From Streptomyces sp. SPB162 (GTDB taxonomy: Bacteria; Actinomycetota; Actinomycetes; Streptomycetales; Streptomycetaceae): DNA of 64,000 bases. How positions within the stretch are numbered: position 1 is the stretch's first letter; every line of letters begins with the position of its first letter. The notes below the pieces were generated by a model. It was given only the letters and a program-made list of their open reading frames with translations. It searched no databases and was not told the DNA's origin. The stretch is from contig NZ_JAQFII010000002.1 of NCBI RefSeq assembly GCF_029504575.1, forward strand, positions 372,001 through 436,000, written 5' to 3'. Shown here piece by piece: positions 43,938-52,417 of the stretch. The translations under genes were made by a program, and so were the position numbers.

Positions 43938-44831
43938 GTGACCATCACCGACCACGCTGTGCCGGACCGATTCGTCGAAATCCTCGACAGGCTCGGCCGT
44001 ATGTCCGTCGAGGACTACTACAACCCGTACCGCATGTTCGAATGGGCCGACGAACTCCCGGAGGACGCCTACTGGATGACCCCTGAGCTGGTCACCGCCC
44101 ATGGCACCCCGATCGAGGACGAGATCGGGGTCGACGGCATGAAACGGCTCTCGCGGTGGGAGAGCATCAACTTCTACAGCCTCAACGTGCACGGCATCCG
44201 GGAACTCCTCATCGAGGTCATCCGACGCATCCATACGCCGGGATTCGAAGTCCCCTCCGAGTTCTTCCACCACTTCATCGGCGAGGAGAACGAACACATG
44301 TGGTTCTTCGCCGAATTCTGTCGGCGTTACGGTGCCGGCAAGATCTACTCCACCCCGTCGATCAAGACGCAGGATCCGGGCAGTGCCGCAACGGAGAACT
44401 TCCTCGTCTTCGCGCGGATTCTGCTCTTCGAGGAGATCGTCGACCACTACAACGCACGGATGGCCGACGACAGCGGCCTGCACGAAACCATCCGGCAGGT
44501 CAATCGCATCCATCACCACGACGAATCGAGGCATATCGCCTTCGGACGGGAACTCGTCTCCCTGCTGTACCAGCGGGTCCGTGAGCAGGCGACGGAGTCC
44601 GAACTGCGCGAACTCGAGGCCTACCTGAAGCGGTACATCGTCTTCAGTCTGCAGTCCTTCTACAACCCGCAGGTCTACCGGGACGCGGGCTTCTCGGATC
44701 CTCTGCAGGTACGCAGCCGCATCCTGGCGGATCCGTCCCGGCGCAGCGCGGAACGCAAGGCGGTCCGCAAGCCCGTGTCGTTCTTCGTCAAGTCCGGCAT
44801 CTTCTCCGACTCCGAGCTGTACGCGGCCTGA
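43938..44831 (+). CDS. AurF-like di-iron oxygenase
   Basis: This 297-residue helical protein fits the p-aminobenzoate N-oxygenase AurF family (PF11583-like), non-haem di-iron enzymes that oxidise amines to hydroxylamines, nitroso or nitro groups. The metal ligand pattern is clear: Glu117-x2-His120 in GEENEH, Glu165/166 in LLFEEIVDH, and His192-x3-Glu196-x2-His199 in HHHDESRHIAFG, which matches the second half of the AurF site. A further Glu near 75 likely completes it. It starts at GTG after GGAGGATCC. Genes for a carrier-protein ligase and carrier protein lie directly downstream, so the substrate may be an aminoacyl thioester, as in CmlI-type chemistry. Confidence 0.85.
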   Translation: MTITDHAVPDRFVEILDRLGRMSVEDYYNPYRMFEWADELPEDAYWMTPELVTAHGTPIEDEIGVDGMKRLSRWESINFYSLNVHGIRELLIEVIRRIHTPGFEVPSEFFHHFIGEENEHMWFFAEFCRRYGAGKIYSTPSIKTQDPGSAATENFLVFARILLFEEIVDHYNARMADDSGLHETIRQVNRIHHHDESRHIAFGRELVSLLYQRVREQATESELRELEAYLKRYIVFSLQSFYNPQVYRDAGFSDPLQVRSRILADPSRRSAERKAVRKPVSFFVKSGIFSDSELYAA

Positions 44832-44857
44832 CCGGCGCGCCCGGCGGAAGGAACACG

Positions 44858-45706
44858 ATGACTCCTGTGTCCACCCGATCGACCACGACCGAGTCCCCCA
44901 CCGGCGTGGCCGTCCTCGGTCCGCAGGCGACCAAACTGCTGTACCTGCTCGACCGGGCTTTCGAGTCCTGGGGGGTCGAGGCGGGAGCTCAACCCATGAT
45001 CATGCCTCCACTCCTACCGGTTGAACGGCTGGCGGAGTTGGACTACTACCGGAACTTTCCGCACCAAGCGGTAGTCACCGCCCCACTGCGACTGCACGGT
45101 CCGGAAGCCGGGCACGAACCGGTCGACGGGGGTTTCGCCCCTCAGGCGCTGGAGACAGCCCGCCTGGCTCTGCCATCGGCGGCTTGTTACGGCGTGTACC
45201 TGTACCTGGCCGGCCAGGAGCTCGACACTCCGCAGCGCGTGACGGTACTGGGACGCTGCTTCCGCCGTGAGGAGCATTACGAGGACCTGCGGCGGCTCCT
45301 GGGTTTCCACATGCGGGAGATCGTGGCAGTCGGCGACCGGGAGTTCACCGAGGACCACCTGCGACACTTCGCGGACAAGGTGCAGGCCTTCGCGGCCCGG
45401 TTGGATCTGCCCCTGCGCAAGGAAGCGGCGACGGATCCCTTCTACGACTGCGGCGGTTCCCGGGCCCGCCTCCAGCAGCTGGCGCCGGTGAAGTACGAGT
45501 TCCTGTACGAGGATCTGGCGATCGCCTCGGTCAACGTGCACCGCAACTTTTTCGGTGAACGGCTGGCCATCACCTTGCACGGCGCTCCGGTCTTCACCAG
45601 TTGTGTGGCCTTCGGTCTCGAACGATGGCTGTCGGCTCTGACCCGGCGCTTCGGCGGCTGGGCCGCGGCCACTGCTGCCGTGGAGCAGGCACTTGCCCGG
45701 GGATGA
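44858..45706 (+). CDS. SerRS-like amino acid:[carrier protein] ligase
   Basis: This 282-residue protein is a class II aminoacyl-tRNA synthetase catalytic core without a tRNA-binding arm. Motif 2 is at 134-139 (CFRREE) and motif 3 at FGLERW (252-257). The Cys110/Glu154/Cys249 spacing can supply the Cys-Glu-Cys zinc site seen in SerRS-like amino acid:carrier protein ligases, where zinc holds the amino group of the substrate. Known members adenylate a small amino acid such as Gly or Ala and transfer it to the phosphopantetheine of a stand-alone carrier protein. The carrier protein and an AcpS follow in the same operon. The start ATG comes after GGAAGG. Which amino acid is used cannot be read from the sequence. 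Confidence 0.85.
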   Translation: MTPVSTRSTTTESPTGVAVLGPQATKLLYLLDRAFESWGVEAGAQPMIMPPLLPVERLAELDYYRNFPHQAVVTAPLRLHGPEAGHEPVDGGFAPQALETARLALPSAACYGVYLYLAGQELDTPQRVTVLGRCFRREEHYEDLRRLLGFHMREIVAVGDREFTEDHLRHFADKVQAFAARLDLPLRKEAATDPFYDCGGSRARLQQLAPVKYEFLYEDLAIASVNVHRNFFGERLAITLHGAPVFTSCVAFGLERWLSALTRRFGGWAAATAAVEQALARG

Positions 45707-46223
45707 GGCCGCGTCCGAACCGGGTTCCACGCCGTGTCCGTCCGGCGACATCGGAGTCGACATCATGTTGACCAGCCGGGTGGACAGCATGCTGGCCGAA
45801 CACGGCGACGCCGTGCTGTCGAGGATGCTCACACCGGCCGAACTCGGGGACTGCCACCGGGACGGGCGCCTGGACATCCTCTCCGTGGCCGGCCGCCTGG
45901 CCGCCAAGGAGGCTGCATTCAAGGCCCTGAACACGACCGGCGCCGTGCTGCCCTGGCTGGGCATGGAAGTGCTCAAGGTTCCGGGCGGCAAGCCCGTGCT
46001 GACCCTGCGCTGGGCGACCGCACGACGACTGGCGGACCAGGCCGGTGTATCCGGCATCCGGATCAGCATCAGCCATGACGGAGCCTATGCCGTCGCCATA
46101 GCGGCAGCGACACTCGCGCCGGCTGCTCCCTCACTCATCGCTCCCTTACCTAAGGAGACCTCCCATGGAAGCACCGTTGCAGCAGCTCAAGGACTGGATT
46201 CTCAAGCGCCATCCCGACCGTGA
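45693..46223 (+). CDS. acpS: AcpS-type 4'-phosphopantetheinyl transferase
   Basis: This small transferase converts the apo carrier protein into its holo form by adding the phosphopantetheine arm from CoA. The AcpS signatures are present: IGVDIM (Mg-binding Asp) and GRLAAKEAAFKAL. ISISHDGAYAVAIAAA ends the domain. A C-terminal extension of about 35 residues overlaps the carrier-protein gene. TTG was taken as the start because no ATG or GTG precedes GVDIM in frame and GGAG lies eight bases upstream; it overlaps the ligase stop by 14 bases. A private AcpS for one carrier protein is not the norm in Streptomyces, which usually rely on shared Sfp- and AcpS-type enzymes. Confidence 0.82.
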   Translation: MPGDEAASEPGSTPCPSGDIGVDIMLTSRVDSMLAEHGDAVLSRMLTPAELGDCHRDGRLDILSVAGRLAAKEAAFKALNTTGAVLPWLGMEVLKVPGGKPVLTLRWATARRLADQAGVSGIRISISHDGAYAVAIAAATLAPAAPSLIAPLPKETSHGSTVAAAQGLDSQAPSRP

Positions 46224-46404
46224 GGACATACCCGGAGACCTCGATCTCATCGAGAACCGGCTGATCGACTCGCTCACCTTCGTGGAGTTCCTGTTTCTGC
46301 TGGAACAGCTCAGCGGCCGGAGCATCGATATGGACGCCATCGACATCGAGGATGTGCGATGTCTGGATGTCATCCAGGAGCGGTACCTCACGCCCGTCGG
46401 GTGA
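46165..46404 (+). CDS. Stand-alone carrier protein
   Basis: This 79-residue four-helix carrier protein has the phosphopantetheine attachment motif NRLIDSLTFVEF with Ser36. Charged helices follow (LLEQLSGRSIDMDAID). It is acidic, as such proteins are. The ATG has AAGGAG seven bases upstream, the strongest ribosome site of the operon, so the protein should be made in excess. Because the ligase and AcpS precede it and an AurF-like oxygenase lies two genes upstream, it is the likely tether for the amino acid. It could also dock to the AMP-independent enzymes of the cluster such as MaoC. Confidence 0.9.
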   Translation: MEAPLQQLKDWILKRHPDREDIPGDLDLIENRLIDSLTFVEFLFLLEQLSGRSIDMDAIDIEDVRCLDVIQERYLTPVG

Positions 46405-46528
46405 ACCCCTGTGGCTGCGGCCCCGCCGGTGTCGCGACCCGGTGGGGCCGCTGACCACCCGGTCGGCACCCGCCTCGCCCGGCATCGACTACCGGAGTTC
46501 GTCCGTGCACCACCAGAAGGGGCCTGCT

Positions 46529-47557
46529 GTGCGCCTGGCTGTCACCGGTTCCATCGCCACCGACCATCTGATGACGTTTCCCGGACGGTTCAAGGACCAG
46601 CTCCTTGCGGACCAGCTGGCTCACGTGTCCTTGTCCTTCCTGGTGGATACCCTCCATGTACGCCGGGGCGGGGCAGCGGCCAATATCGCCCTCGGTCTCG
46701 GACGGCTGGGGCTGCGCCCGCTGCTCGTCGCGGCGGTGGGCGGCGACTTCGCCGACTACGCCGCGTGGCTGCAGAGCAACGGTGTCGACACCGGACACAT
46801 TCACACCATTCCGGACGCCTACACCGCTCGATTCCTCTGCACCACTGACGCCGTGCAGAATCAGATCGCGTCCTTCTATCCCGGGGCGATGCGGCATGCG
46901 AGGGACATCGACCTCGTTTCCGTCCTGGAGGCCGCAGGCCCGGTGGACCTCGTCCTGGTCGCCCCCGACGACCCCGAAGCGATGTTGCGCCACACCCGCG
47001 CCTGCCGCGCCACGGGCACCCCGTTCGCCGCCGATCCCTCCCAGCAGCTGGCCGCACTCGACACCGACAGGGTGAAGGGACTGGTCAACGGGGCCAGGTA
47101 CCTGTTCACCAACGCCTACGAACGGGCGTTGCTCCTGGAGCGAACGGGGTGGCCGGAAAGTACGGTCCTGGAACGGGTCGGGACCTGGATCACCACGTTG
47201 AGTGAAGGTGGTGTCCGCATTGACCGCAGCGGCTGCACCACGGTGCACGTACCCGCCGTCTCCGTTCCGCACGTCATGGACCCCACGGGGGCAGGGGACG
47301 CGTTCCGCGCCGGCTTCCTGGCGGCCACTGCGCACGGCCTGGATGCCGTCACGGCCGCACAACTGGGTTGCGCTCTGGCCGCCTACGCTCTGGAAGCCGT
47401 CGGCCCGCAGAGCTACCGGGTCACTGTCCCGGAGCTGTCCGCGCGACTCTCCCAGGCGTACGGCCCTGTCGCGGTCGGAGAACTGCGAGCGATGTTGACC
47501 GCGGACGGCGAGACGCACCCTCCCGCCACACATCGCAGTCCCGCCTCGAGGAGTTGA
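46529..47557 (+). CDS. PfkB-family sugar/nucleoside kinase
   Basis: This 342-residue kinase has both PfkB signatures: the N-terminal GGAAANIALGLGRLGLRPLL and the C-terminal DPTGAGDAFRAGFLAATAHG with the catalytic Asp. The overall layout, with an N-terminal VTGSIATDHLMTFPG, is closest to adenosine kinase, which converts adenosine to AMP. In a methyltransferase-rich operon an adenosine kinase would draw S-adenosylhomocysteine hydrolysis forward; a sugar kinase is the alternative. The GTG after AAGGGG was chosen. It ends two bases before the next gene. Confidence 0.85.
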   Translation: MRLAVTGSIATDHLMTFPGRFKDQLLADQLAHVSLSFLVDTLHVRRGGAAANIALGLGRLGLRPLLVAAVGGDFADYAAWLQSNGVDTGHIHTIPDAYTARFLCTTDAVQNQIASFYPGAMRHARDIDLVSVLEAAGPVDLVLVAPDDPEAMLRHTRACRATGTPFAADPSQQLAALDTDRVKGLVNGARYLFTNAYERALLLERTGWPESTVLERVGTWITTLSEGGVRIDRSGCTTVHVPAVSVPHVMDPTGAGDAFRAGFLAATAHGLDAVTAAQLGCALAAYALEAVGPQSYRVTVPELSARLSQAYGPVAVGELRAMLTADGETHPPATHRSPASRS

Positions 47558-47559
47558 CC

Positions 47560-48261
47560 ATGGACGTCTTGCCTCCCGTCAGTCCGTCCGCCGCGCCGGC
47601 GGGGCACACGCCGCCCAGCGCGGTCATCGGTTCCTCCTGTGCCGAACGCCTCCTGATGACCGAGCAGCGCGACCTGATCCCCGTACTCCGTGCCGCACCG
47701 GACCGGTGGTTCGCGCATCCGACCGCGTGCCCCGGCTGGAACGTACGGGATCTGCTGGCGCACTGCGCAGCCGCGCTGACCCGCATCACCCAGGATCAGG
47801 TGCACGATTTCTCCCCCGCCTGCAACCAGCGCGATGTCGACGACCGGCAGGACTGGCCGATCAAAAAAATCATCGACGAGTTGGACGACGGTTACCAAGC
47901 AGCGGGACCGGTCATCAGCTCCTCCGCCGGGCAGTTGGACGTGATCGGGCTGGGCGAATGGGTCCATGCCGGCGATGTCCGCGCGGCGTGGGGACTCACA
48001 CCCGCCTACTCGGCGGCCGGCACCGACGACGCCCTGGAACTGCTGGCGACCTGCAGCGCGCGACGCGACACCCCGTTGCTGATCGCCCACCTGCCGGACC
48101 GGGACCTCGAACTCGGCACGTGGCTGCCCGACCAGAGTTACGTGGCGGACCTGGTCACGGACGCGGAGACCCTCCTTCGCCTGTACACCGGCCGCCCGGT
48201 CGGCGACCGCCCCTACGTTCTCAGCGGAGCAACCGCTCAGGAGCTGGTCATCTACCGGTAG
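47560..48261 (+). CDS. Mycothiol-dependent maleylpyruvate isomerase/DinB-like protein
   Basis: This 233-residue protein has the DinB-like four-helix N-terminal domain of mycothiol-dependent enzymes, with ACPGWNVRDLLAHCAA and IGLGEWVHAGDVRAAWGL supplying the metal-binding His residues, and a C-terminal MDMPI-type end (DAETLLRLYTGRPV). Such enzymes use mycothiol as a cofactor, often to isomerise, transfer or detoxify small molecules. The ATG follows GAGGAGTTGACC. It is the last gene of the tight run; 117 bases later the copper operon begins. An S-transfer role with the upstream PLP enzyme is possible but inferred. Confidence 0.84.
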   Translation: MDVLPPVSPSAAPAGHTPPSAVIGSSCAERLLMTEQRDLIPVLRAAPDRWFAHPTACPGWNVRDLLAHCAAALTRITQDQVHDFSPACNQRDVDDRQDWPIKKIIDELDDGYQAAGPVISSSAGQLDVIGLGEWVHAGDVRAAWGLTPAYSAAGTDDALELLATCSARRDTPLLIAHLPDRDLELGTWLPDQSYVADLVTDAETLLRLYTGRPVGDRPYVLSGATAQELVIYR

Positions 48262-48377
48262 AACGTGCTCCCCGGGAACACCCTGTCCTCCCTCACCTCA
48301 CGCCTCCTCGGCGCGGCACCGTCCTCGCGCGGTGGTGCCCACCGCCCAGGTCCGCCCCGGACGGAAGCCTCCACACC

Positions 48378-49070
48378 ATGCGTCGAGTGCTCGGTTCATT
48401 CTTCGGCCGCGTGCGCCGCGGCCCGCTGGTCACCGTGACCATCGCCGTCGCCGCGTGGCTCCTGTCCGCTCCGGCCGCCTCCGCGCACGTGACGGTGCGG
48501 CCGGACACCGCGGCGCCAGGCAGCTACGTCACGGTCGTCTTCCACGTGCCGAGCGAGCAGAAGGACACGACCACGACGGAAGTGGAGGTCGTGCTTCCCG
48601 CTGACCACCCGCTCGCCTCGGTCCGTACGCGACCACTGCCGGGATGGCACTCACGCGTGGAGAAGACCGCCCTGAGCACCCCCTTGCGCACTGACGACGG
48701 CCAGGTCACCGAGGTGGTGTCCAAGGTGGTGTGGACCGGTGGCGCCATCGGCATCGACCAGTTCGAGGAATTCGAACTGGCCATCGGTCCTTTGCCCACC
48801 GATGTCGATTCCCTGGTCTTCAAGGTTCTGCAGACCTACGGCAACGGCGCTGTTGCCCGCTGGATCAACAAACCGTCGACATCCGGAGCCGAGCCGGAGA
48901 ATCCGGCTCCGGTGCTGCGCTTGACGGCTCACGCCACGAACGGCGGCGCCCCGGTGGTCGACACATCCTCGTCCCCGGACATCCTGGCCCGCGTCCTGGC
49001 CGTGCTGAGTCTGGCGGGCGCGACCGGTGCGGCGGCCTTCAGCGTGAGCCGACGGCGGGGCACACGATGA
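48378..49070 (+). CDS. ycnI: YcnI/DUF1775 copper-binding protein
   Basis: This 230-residue exported protein has an Arg-rich signal peptide ending SAPAASA, so the mature N-terminus is HVTVRPDTAAPGSY. In YcnI the N-terminal His binds copper, and the Trp of LPGWHSRVEKT is part of the site. A C-terminal transmembrane helix (LARVLAVLSLAGATGAAAF) and RRR anchor the protein. The ATG was chosen by position. The stop overlaps the copCD gene as ATGA, so both make one operon for copper handling in the cell envelope. Confidence 0.88.
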   Translation: MRRVLGSFFGRVRRGPLVTVTIAVAAWLLSAPAASAHVTVRPDTAAPGSYVTVVFHVPSEQKDTTTTEVEVVLPADHPLASVRTRPLPGWHSRVEKTALSTPLRTDDGQVTEVVSKVVWTGGAIGIDQFEEFELAIGPLPTDVDSLVFKVLQTYGNGAVARWINKPSTSGAEPENPAPVLRLTAHATNGGAPVVDTSSSPDILARVLAVLSLAGATGAAAFSVSRRRGTR

Positions 49071-50920
49071 CCCGGGGGTGTCGCCGACATCGGCAGCAGT
49101 TGGCGGGGAGGTTCCTCATGCTCCTGGCGGCGGCCGTGTGCTGGCTCTTCACCGCCTCCGGCACCGCCGCGGCGCACGCCGCGCTGCTGACGTCCGATCC
49201 GGCCTCCGGCTCCGTGGTCAAGTCCGCTCCGCGACAGGTGACTCTCGTGTTCGGTGAGTCCGTCAGGCTCTTCGACGACTCGATCCGCGTCATCGGTCCT
49301 GACGGCGGACGCGTGGACGCCGGCGCTCCGCAGAATCTGGTCGGTGAGCAGAACGCCGGGCGCGTCGCCCTCCGCAAAGACCTTCGACCCGGCAGTTACA
49401 CCGTGGCATGGCGCGCGGTCTCCGCGGACTCGCACATCATCTCCGGAGCGTTCGTCTTCGCCTTCGGACACACCTCGGCCACCGCTCCCGTGCCCGCCAT
49501 CCGCGCGGCACCTGCGATCAGCGCGCTCTACGGCACCGCGCGCGCGGCGGGCTACGTCGGGTACGCGCTGACCGTGGGTGGCGCCGGCTTCGTACTCGTC
49601 TGCTGGCCCGCGGGAGCCAGCCACCGCAGCATTCGCCGGCTGCTCCAAGCCGGATGGACTACCCTCCTCGCGGCGACGGCGAGCGCCCTGGCGCTGAGCG
49701 GCCCGTATCAGAGCGCCGGTCCGCTCTCCCAGATGTTCGATACGTCGTTGTTGATTGGCACGCTGCATACGCCTATCGGTAGCGCCCTGGCCCAGCGCAT
49801 GATCCTGCTTGTGGCCGTCGGGTTCTTCGTGTGGTTGCTGTGCGGTCAGCTGGGTCGTATGCCGGACCCACAGCAGCAACGGCGAGAAGAAGCCGCGAGC
49901 AAGCAGCGCGACATCCGCCGCGGGCTTGCCGCGGTAGGGCTCGTACTGAGCGGTGCCCTCGCGGTGAACTGGGCGTCCGCCGGGCACGCGGCTGAGGGCA
50001 TCCAGGTACCCCTGGCCCTGCTGTCCGACAGCCTGCACCTGCTCGCCATGGCTCTATGGATCGGCGGCCTGGCCACTCTGCTGGTCGCGCTCAAGCCGAT
50101 CGCCCGGCAACAGTTGCCGACGCCGACATCAGCCGACCGGTTCTCGGTGCTCGCGGAATCCTGCGTCGCGGCCCTCGTCGTCACGGGGACCTACCAGTCC
50201 TGGCGCGGTTTGGGCTCATGGGAGGCGTTGACCGGTAGCGGCTACGGGCGACTCCTGCTGCTCAAAGCGACCGCTGTCGTGGCGCTGGTCACTCTCGGTT
50301 CGCTCTCCCGCCGCCACCTGGTCCGGCAGCGGAACATCGAGGCGCAGCGGAGTTCCGCGCCGCTCCGGCCGGTCGTCGCCCGCACGGTGCGTGTCCTGGA
50401 GCGCGCAGACCCCGCTACCGGCGCAGTCGGTGACGACACCCGGCGGCTCCGGCGCTCCGTGATGGCCGAAGTCGCGGTGGCGGGCGTCGTTCTGGCCGTC
50501 ACCGCCCTGCTCACCAACACCGCACCCGGTCGCGCCCAAGCCGTCGCCACAACGGCCAATACGCAGCCCGCCGACCTCCGTGCCACCGTCCCCTATGACA
50601 CAGGCGGCACGGGCCCCGATGCCTCGGGGCACGTCCTGGTGTCCTTGCACTCCACCCCCACGACGGGTACGTCGCAACTGAAGGCGGAGGTGACCAACGC
50701 CGAGGGCCGGCCCGCCCGGGTGGCCGAGATCAGAGTGGCCTTCACCCTGCCGAGCAATGACATCGGCCCGTTGCGCGTGAGCCTCAGGCCCGCCGGCGCC
50801 GGACGATGGACTGCCCCCGCGGTCCAACTGCCCTTCCCCGGTGAATGGCAACTGGCGGTGACGGTCCGCAGCTCCGAGATCGACGAGGCGACCGGGACGA
50901 CCACGCTCCGCATCGGCTGA
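49067..50920 (+). CDS. CopC-CopD fusion copper protein with C-terminal domain
   Basis: This 617-residue membrane protein has a signal peptide, then a CopC-type periplasmic domain starting HAALLTSDPASGSVVKSAP (the N-terminal His is a Cu ligand) and SADSHIISGAFVFAFG, then about eight CopD-type helices (about 155-430) and a soluble beta-rich C-terminal domain near 500-617 resembling YtkA/FixH-type folds. Such fusions import or bind copper at the envelope. It follows YcnI with four-base overlap. The operon may supply copper to oxidases or protect from excess; whether it serves the neighbouring pathway is unknown. Confidence 0.87.
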   Translation: MTRGCRRHRQQLAGRFLMLLAAAVCWLFTASGTAAAHAALLTSDPASGSVVKSAPRQVTLVFGESVRLFDDSIRVIGPDGGRVDAGAPQNLVGEQNAGRVALRKDLRPGSYTVAWRAVSADSHIISGAFVFAFGHTSATAPVPAIRAAPAISALYGTARAAGYVGYALTVGGAGFVLVCWPAGASHRSIRRLLQAGWTTLLAATASALALSGPYQSAGPLSQMFDTSLLIGTLHTPIGSALAQRMILLVAVGFFVWLLCGQLGRMPDPQQQRREEAASKQRDIRRGLAAVGLVLSGALAVNWASAGHAAEGIQVPLALLSDSLHLLAMALWIGGLATLLVALKPIARQQLPTPTSADRFSVLAESCVAALVVTGTYQSWRGLGSWEALTGSGYGRLLLLKATAVVALVTLGSLSRRHLVRQRNIEAQRSSAPLRPVVARTVRVLERADPATGAVGDDTRRLRRSVMAEVAVAGVVLAVTALLTNTAPGRAQAVATTANTQPADLRATVPYDTGGTGPDASGHVLVSLHSTPTTGTSQLKAEVTNAEGRPARVAEIRVAFTLPSNDIGPLRVSLRPAGAGRWTAPAVQLPFPGEWQLAVTVRSSEIDEATGTTTLRIG

Positions 50921-50952
50921 CGTTCCCGTTCCGGTCCCTGTCGCCCACAACA

Positions 50953-50995
50953 ACGATGGGGTGGTGCGGGCCTGCCGGTCCGCCCACCCCATCGT
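50953..50995. terminator. Terminator between copCD and ferredoxin
   Basis: A 12-bp inverted repeat, ACGATGGGGTGG and its complement, flanks a GC-rich loop of about 19 bases between two convergent genes. It should act in both directions. Confidence 0.75.
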
Positions 50996-51011
50996 CAACA
51001 GGTCCCCTGCA

Positions 51012-51329
51012 TCACCGCGTCTCGCTGACGGGCTCCGCATCCACCACCGGGTGATCGGACGCCAAGGAGTAATCGCTCGCTCCGGAAGGCTGGTCGCCGG
51101 CGAACACGTCCCGATCCGCGGTCAGGTAGGGAGCCCACGCCGACGGCACATCCGTCTCGAAGAAGATCGCTTCGACCGGGCAGACCGGCTCGCACGCACC
51201 ACAGTCGACGCATTCGTCGGGATGGATGTAGAGCTTGCGCGGCCCCTCGTAAATGCAGTCGACAGGGCATTCGTCGATGCAGGCCCGATCCTTCACATCG
51301 ACACACGGCTGCGCGATCACGTACGTCAT
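51012..51329 (-). CDS. fdxA: 7Fe ferredoxin
   Basis: This 105-residue protein is a 3Fe-4S/4Fe-4S ferredoxin. Cys9, Cys17 and Cys50 match the 3Fe cluster ligands, and Cys21, Cys40, Cys43 and Cys46 those of the 4Fe cluster, in the spacing known for Azotobacter FdI. It starts MTYVIAQPCVDVKDRACIDE, the usual FdxA N-terminus, and has an acidic C-terminal tail. It lies 13 bases after korB on the same strand and is most likely the electron acceptor of the 2-oxoacid oxidoreductase, or a donor for redox enzymes nearby. Confidence 0.93.
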   Translation of the reverse strand: MTYVIAQPCVDVKDRACIDECPVDCIYEGPRKLYIHPDECVDCGACEPVCPVEAIFFETDVPSAWAPYLTADRDVFAGDQPSGASDYSLASDHPVVDAEPVSETR

Positions 51330-51342
51330 GCGAACTCCAAAT

Positions 51343-52409
<1,067 letters not shown>

Positions 52410-52417
<8 letters not shown>

